Of a stretch of 64,000 nt of DNA, positions 60,433 to 64,000 are shown piece by piece. The notes beneath the pieces were generated by a model that made no database searches, was not told the DNA's origin, and saw nothing but the letters and a program-made list of their open reading frames with translations. The stretch covers positions 744,001 through 808,000 of the forward strand of contig CAJXLB010000001.1 of assembly GCA_913055905.1 (NCBI GenBank), in the 5' to 3' direction. The DNA comes from an uncultured Winogradskyella sp. (GTDB taxonomy: Bacteria; Bacteroidota; Bacteroidia; Flavobacteriales; Flavobacteriaceae). How positions within the stretch are numbered: position 1 is the first letter of the stretch; every line of letters starts with the position of its first letter. The position numbers and the translations under genes were made by a program.

Positions 60433-60440
60433 TACCTTTG
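60433..60440 (+). promoter_or_regulatory. -7 box for the GAF-domain gene
   Basis: TACCTTTG matches TAnnTTTG and lies 19 bp before the ATG at 60460, giving a very short leader. No clear TTTG -33 box was seen. Confidence 0.5.
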
Positions 60441-60459
60441 GTAGTCATAATTTCACTGC

Positions 60460-62832
60460 ATGGATATAAATGCCAATACCGAGTCGCCTTTTGAAATGAA
60501 GGTGAGTTTTAATCGCTTGCTAGAGCAATATGAGCAGCTTACATCGTCTAAGAGCCAGCATATAGCGGAGCATGCCCAAAAAGTGCTTGACATAGCGGCT
60601 GAGCATCCTGTTCTTAGAGAAGGGTTTAGTGATTTAGATTTGCTGGAAACCTACAAGACAGAAATAGACATGCTCTTACAAGATGCCTTTAGCAGTCTAT
60701 TGACACACAATGAGATTAAAACGGCGCAGGTTCCTTTTTTTAACCACATTTTTAAGTCGTCTCAACGTTTTAAGGATATATTGAGCAAGGTTGGTCCTGA
60801 TTTTGAGCTCAAGGTGAAGAACATGCCCACAGACCAGACCTATATTATCGCATGCTCCATAATCTTAAAGGCCTGTTATGGTTACGACCTCAATTTTAAA
60901 CGTCCCTTTTTCTATGAAATTCCAGATGCCAATGGCATCATGCGCTACTATAAAATTCTCTACAATGCTGACTTTACAGAAATTATCCCAAAAGATAATG
61001 CTGTTTCCATTACGCAGCAAGATTATGATGAATTGTTGGACAACTTTGAGAATATTGATTTGTGGAAAGAGAAATTCCCACCAAAAAGTTATGAATTTAA
61101 AGGCTTTTTAATTTGCAATATTTTCGATGTCACGGACGATCAGTCCATTTCCAATATTAAAACAGCGTTAATACACGAGAATAATAGGCAGAACGAAATT
61201 TTTATGAAAGATTTCCAGAATATCTTTCGTTCGCTATTCGGATTAAAAACTATTAAAGTCGGTTTTTCTATTTACAATAAAAGTGAGGATACATTTGAGC
61301 AAATTCATGGAAACGGTATCAAAAGCTTTTTGTTGAATAAAAGAGATGCTGCGGCCTGCAAGGATGCCCTATGTGGCCAATCGTATAAGAAATTGTTGAA
61401 ACAAAATAAATATTTCTCTGTTTCGAATGTAGACGTTCTTTATGAGAAGTCCCAAGGTAAGGCACCGCACATAGCCGCAATGCACCAACAAGGCATAAAA
61501 AGTGCCATTTTTGCTCCGGTTTCCAATGAAGACGGTCTTATGGGCGTTTTGGAAATCGTATCAGAAACACCAAAGGACCTCAATAGCATAAACGCCAACA
61601 AGCTCGTTGATGTTATGCCTTTTATTGTATCGGCTGTTGAGCGGTCTAAAAAAGAGGAAGAAAACCTTATTGAGGCCATCATACAAAAAGAATGTACATC
61701 CATACACCAAAGCGTCCATTGGAGGTTTGAGCAAGAAGCAAAAAACTACATCAAAGACCAACGAAATGGTAAGGAGCCTTCATTTAAAAAGATTGGTTTT
61801 GAAAATGTTTATCCTTTGTATGGACAAATGGATATTAAGGGGTCTTCAAAAGCAAGAAATCTAGCCACACAGAAGGACTTGTTATTGCAGTTAAAATCTA
61901 TCAAGACCTTGGTTGTTGAAGCTCAGAAGCAAAGAAATCTTCCCATTTATGAGCAGTACGTCTTTCAAATCAACACTTACATAGACCAGTTAAATGAAAA
62001 TTTCCAAGTAGACACCGAGCAGCAGATCGTGTCTTTTATTAAAGAGGAAATTGAACCTGTGTTAAAACATGTGGTAAAATCAAGTTCTTTAAAGCAAGAG
62101 GTTGACAAATATTTTGAACTTATTGACCATACAACACGTTCGGTGTATTATTACAGAAAAGAATATGATAAATCGATTGCTCTAATCAATAACGAAATGT
62201 CTTCATTGCTCGATTTTAAGCAGCAAGAGGCACAGTCCATGTATCCACATTTTTTTGAGAGATACAAAACCGATGGTGTTGAGCATAATATGTACATCGG
62301 AGAGTCCATAACAAAGGAAGACAGCTTTAATCCTGTTTACCTGTATAATTTAAGATTGTGGCAGCTCCAGGTCATGATAGAAATGGAAAATGCGTATTAT
62401 CTTATGAGGTCAAAGCTTCCAGTAAGCTTGGATGTAGCTTCAATGATTTTGGTTTTTAATCAGCCATTGACCATTAGTTTTAGAATGGATGAAAAACAAT
62501 TCGATGTAGATGGTACGTACAACGCGCGTTATGAAATAGTGAAAAAACGTGTAGACAAAGCTTTTATAAAAGGAACGAAAAAACGCGTAACCCAAAAAGG
62601 GAAAATTACTATTGTCTATTCTCAAAAAGAAGACGAGCGCGAGTACCTCAGGTATATTAGATTTTTGCAAGCAAAGCAGTATTTAGATACAGATGAGGAG
62701 GTTGTAGAGCTTCAAGACCTGCAGGATGTAACAGGACTAAAAGCCATAAGGGTTAGTGTACTTTATCACAAAGACCAAGACTCCAATGGGCTTTACACTT
62801 ATGAGGATCTCATGAAGGAGATTGCAGACTAA
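60460..62832 (+). CDS. GAF-domain-containing protein
   Basis: 790 residues, no signal peptide, so it is cytoplasmic. A helical N-terminal part (~1-235) is followed by a GAF domain (~235-395: FSIYNKSEDTFEQIHGNG... FAPVSNEDGLMGVLEIVSE), then the conserved KKEEENLIEAIIQKECTSIH / VHWRFEQEA stretch and a long helical C-terminal region. This architecture occurs in Flavobacteriaceae, but the ligand and output are unknown; no kinase, cyclase or DNA-binding domain is visible. Its stop codon overlaps that of the convergent HD-PycTM gene. Confidence 0.8.
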   Translation: MDINANTESPFEMKVSFNRLLEQYEQLTSSKSQHIAEHAQKVLDIAAEHPVLREGFSDLDLLETYKTEIDMLLQDAFSSLLTHNEIKTAQVPFFNHIFKSSQRFKDILSKVGPDFELKVKNMPTDQTYIIACSIILKACYGYDLNFKRPFFYEIPDANGIMRYYKILYNADFTEIIPKDNAVSITQQDYDELLDNFENIDLWKEKFPPKSYEFKGFLICNIFDVTDDQSISNIKTALIHENNRQNEIFMKDFQNIFRSLFGLKTIKVGFSIYNKSEDTFEQIHGNGIKSFLLNKRDAAACKDALCGQSYKKLLKQNKYFSVSNVDVLYEKSQGKAPHIAAMHQQGIKSAIFAPVSNEDGLMGVLEIVSETPKDLNSINANKLVDVMPFIVSAVERSKKEEENLIEAIIQKECTSIHQSVHWRFEQEAKNYIKDQRNGKEPSFKKIGFENVYPLYGQMDIKGSSKARNLATQKDLLLQLKSIKTLVVEAQKQRNLPIYEQYVFQINTYIDQLNENFQVDTEQQIVSFIKEEIEPVLKHVVKSSSLKQEVDKYFELIDHTTRSVYYYRKEYDKSIALINNEMSSLLDFKQQEAQSMYPHFFERYKTDGVEHNMYIGESITKEDSFNPVYLYNLRLWQLQVMIEMENAYYLMRSKLPVSLDVASMILVFNQPLTISFRMDEKQFDVDGTYNARYEIVKKRVDKAFIKGTKKRVTQKGKITIVYSQKEDEREYLRYIRFLQAKQYLDTDEEVVELQDLQDVTGLKAIRVSVLYHKDQDSNGLYTYEDLMKEIAD

Positions 62833-64000
62833 ATAAGGGTGCTTGCTGGTCTTTCCGACAGTGCAAAAGCTAGTCCAAAAGCAATGACACTGACCACGAT
62901 ACCAACCATAAAAACGGTATAAGTAATCCTGAGTAGATTATATTTCCTGTTTAAAACAAGACCTAGAAAATACAAATCCTTAGTCAAAGATCCGTACAGG
63001 TAATTCTTGTCTTGCATCATTTCTTGCATGGCCCATTCAAATTCATTCAATGGCATTTGATGAAAATTACCAAAAAAGAGCAAATTCACTTTCTTTTTGG
63101 CCACATCGTCCTTGGTAAATTGCCCTTTGGTAACATTGGGCCTCGTAGCCAGTACGGATAGAACAATACAGGCCACGGTAAAACACAAAAATATGAGTGT
63201 TGGATATATAAGATAGGTGTTAGAAGGGTTGTCTAACTTTGGCAATAGATTAGATAAGGCTACCGAAATAATGATGGCATTAACTGATAATAAAATATTC
63301 GCTTTGGTATCTGCAATATCACTTAAGGTGATATGGTTCCTCAAGGCCACCCTGAACATGGTCTCAATACCGCGATCTGGTAGGTCTAGTTTTTCTTTTT
63401 TGAACTTTAGTTCAGCCTTTTTTTGTTTAAGTTTTTCTGTCCTAGACTTTATTTTATTTTGACTCTGAATGAGCTGCGCCAGATTCCTACCTTTTCGGTC
63501 TTGCCATTTTTTCATGGCCACTTGCGAATAAAAGGTGTGCTTGGTTAAGAAATCTATATTTTGTTGAAGCCAATCAGCCCTGGAGATTTTTTTCCCCTGA
63601 GTCAGTTCCCACTCTTTGCGCAAAAGTGAGGCATAATCTTCGTACCTTTTGCTAGAGACATGAGCAGAATCAGCATCTCGGATAAGCCCTTCCAATTTAT
63701 TTTGTGGTTCATACGCCATCTCTGTGGCCAAAATAATTTTCTCTACCGCTTCTATATCCGATGCTTCTAGCCCTTGATTTTTTAAAAAAGAGGCTGCTAT
63801 TTTAGCACTGGCAATTTCGTGTTCTTCAATGGTCTCGGTAAATCCGGTATCATGAAACCACGCCGCGATGAGTAAGTGTTGTTCTTCGGTTTGGGTAAGG
63901 TCACTCTCTTCAATAAGCTCTTTTAATTTGCTGACAACCCTTTGGGTATGGGCTAAATTATGATAAACAAATTTTGGGTCGAGATGAGAATTTAGATACT
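62829..64000 (-). CDS. HD-domain protein with C-terminal PycTM (DUF5706) membrane domain (partial, 5' end outside window)
   Basis: The frame is open to the window edge, so the N terminus is missing; 390 residues are visible. The visible N-terminal part is an HD phosphohydrolase: LAHTQRVV, WFHDTGF and LIRDADSAH hold the metal-binding His/Asp residues. A charged linker with coiled-coil character follows (QSQNKIKSRTEKLKQKKAEL). The PycTM domain is at the end: SDIADTKANILLSVNAIIIS, a second hydrophobic helix, and a final helix (YTVFMVGIVVSVIAFGLAFAL). PycTM domains are known effectors of the Pycsar antiphage system. HD fusions like this are common chromosomal proteins in Flavobacteriaceae, so a defence role is not shown. 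Confidence 0.85.
   Translation of the reverse strand, partial: YLNSHLDPKFVYHNLAHTQRVVSKLKELIEESDLTQTEEQHLLIAAWFHDTGFTETIEEHEIASAKIAASFLKNQGLEASDIEAVEKIILATEMAYEPQNKLEGLIRDADSAHVSSKRYEDYASLLRKEWELTQGKKISRADWLQQNIDFLTKHTFYSQVAMKKWQDRKGRNLAQLIQSQNKIKSRTEKLKQKKAELKFKKEKLDLPDRGIETMFRVALRNHITLSDIADTKANILLSVNAIIISVALSNLLPKLDNPSNTYLIYPTLIFLCFTVACIVLSVLATRPNVTKGQFTKDDVAKKKVNLLFFGNFHQMPLNEFEWAMQEMMQDKNYLYGSLTKDLYFLGLVLNRKYNLLRITYTVFMVGIVVSVIAFGLAFALSERPASTLI

Noticed and set aside
60460-64000. A complete Pycsar defence operon
   Set aside because: Only the effector-type domain is seen; no cyclase occurs in the window, and the GAF gene is convergent rather than co-directional.
1-64000. CRISPR arrays, complete insertion sequences or prophage genes
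   Set aside because: No regularly spaced repeats, transposase, integrase or phage structural genes were found on either strand.

Overview
The window is about 64 kb of an AT-rich chromosome from a member of the Bacteroidota, almost certainly a marine-type Flavobacteriaceae. The evidence is SusC/SusD pairs, type IX secretion (T9SS) C-terminal sorting domains, promoters of the TTTG / TAnnTTTG type, lipoproteins with acidic residues after the lipidated Cys, and families typical of this group (DUF4407, DUF4230, DUF4174, M56 proteins with TonB-like modules, GAF proteins, HD-PycTM proteins). I cannot name the genus from sequence alone.

Layout. 1-26.5 kb is mostly core and regulatory: the 3' end of dnaE, trxA, a DUF58 protein, tRNA-Asp with a hairpin-rich trailer, an alpha/beta hydrolase, a 56-residue secreted peptide followed by a TPR histidine kinase and its response regulator, a DUF456 membrane protein, a BlaI repressor / M56 sensor / TPR / lipoprotein operon with three operator palindromes, a Bax-inhibitor-like protein, a GT2 and YbhN-like pair, ruvC, hemW, a cyclase-family hydrolase, a STAS protein, DUF4407, an M28 peptidase with a T9SS tail, a DoxX-like protein and an M20 dipeptidase. 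At 26.6-27.0 kb lies one intact tRNA-Leu(UAG) flanked by two broken tRNA-Leu copies, each interrupted by a short repeat element.

27.0-60.4 kb is a large alpha-glucan (starch/maltodextrin) utilisation region built around a divergent promoter at 41.5-41.8 kb. Leftward run susC, susD, a SusE-like gene, a SusE/F-like gene and a T9SS-exported multidomain GH13, followed by GH53 endo-galactanase, DUF4174, a sodium/sugar symporter and aldose 1-epimerase. Rightward run a LacI-family regulator, an MFS sugar transporter, beta-phosphoglucomutase, GH65 phosphorylase, a neopullulanase-like GH13, an esterase, GH31, three more GH13 enzymes, GH97 and a small secreted protein, closed by a terminator. Inferred flow: the T9SS amylase and the Sus surface proteins cut and bind glucan, SusC imports oligosaccharides, periplasmic lipoprotein GH13/GH31/GH97 enzymes trim them, the MFS carrier takes up maltose, and GH65 plus PgmB convert it to glucose and glucose 6-phosphate. 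The GH53/symporter/GalM genes add a beta-1,4-galactan capacity.

60.4-64 kb holds a GAF-domain protein and, convergent with it and running off the window, an HD-domain protein with a C-terminal PycTM (DUF5706) membrane domain of the type known from Pycsar effectors.

No complete transposon, prophage or CRISPR array was seen. The more unusual items are the degraded tRNA-Leu array with repeat insertions, a CX11C TonB-like module present three times in the BlaI/M56 operon, a 17-bp motif shared by the susC and MFS leaders, the secreted peptide ahead of the TPR kinase, and the hairpin-rich trailer after tRNA-Asp.
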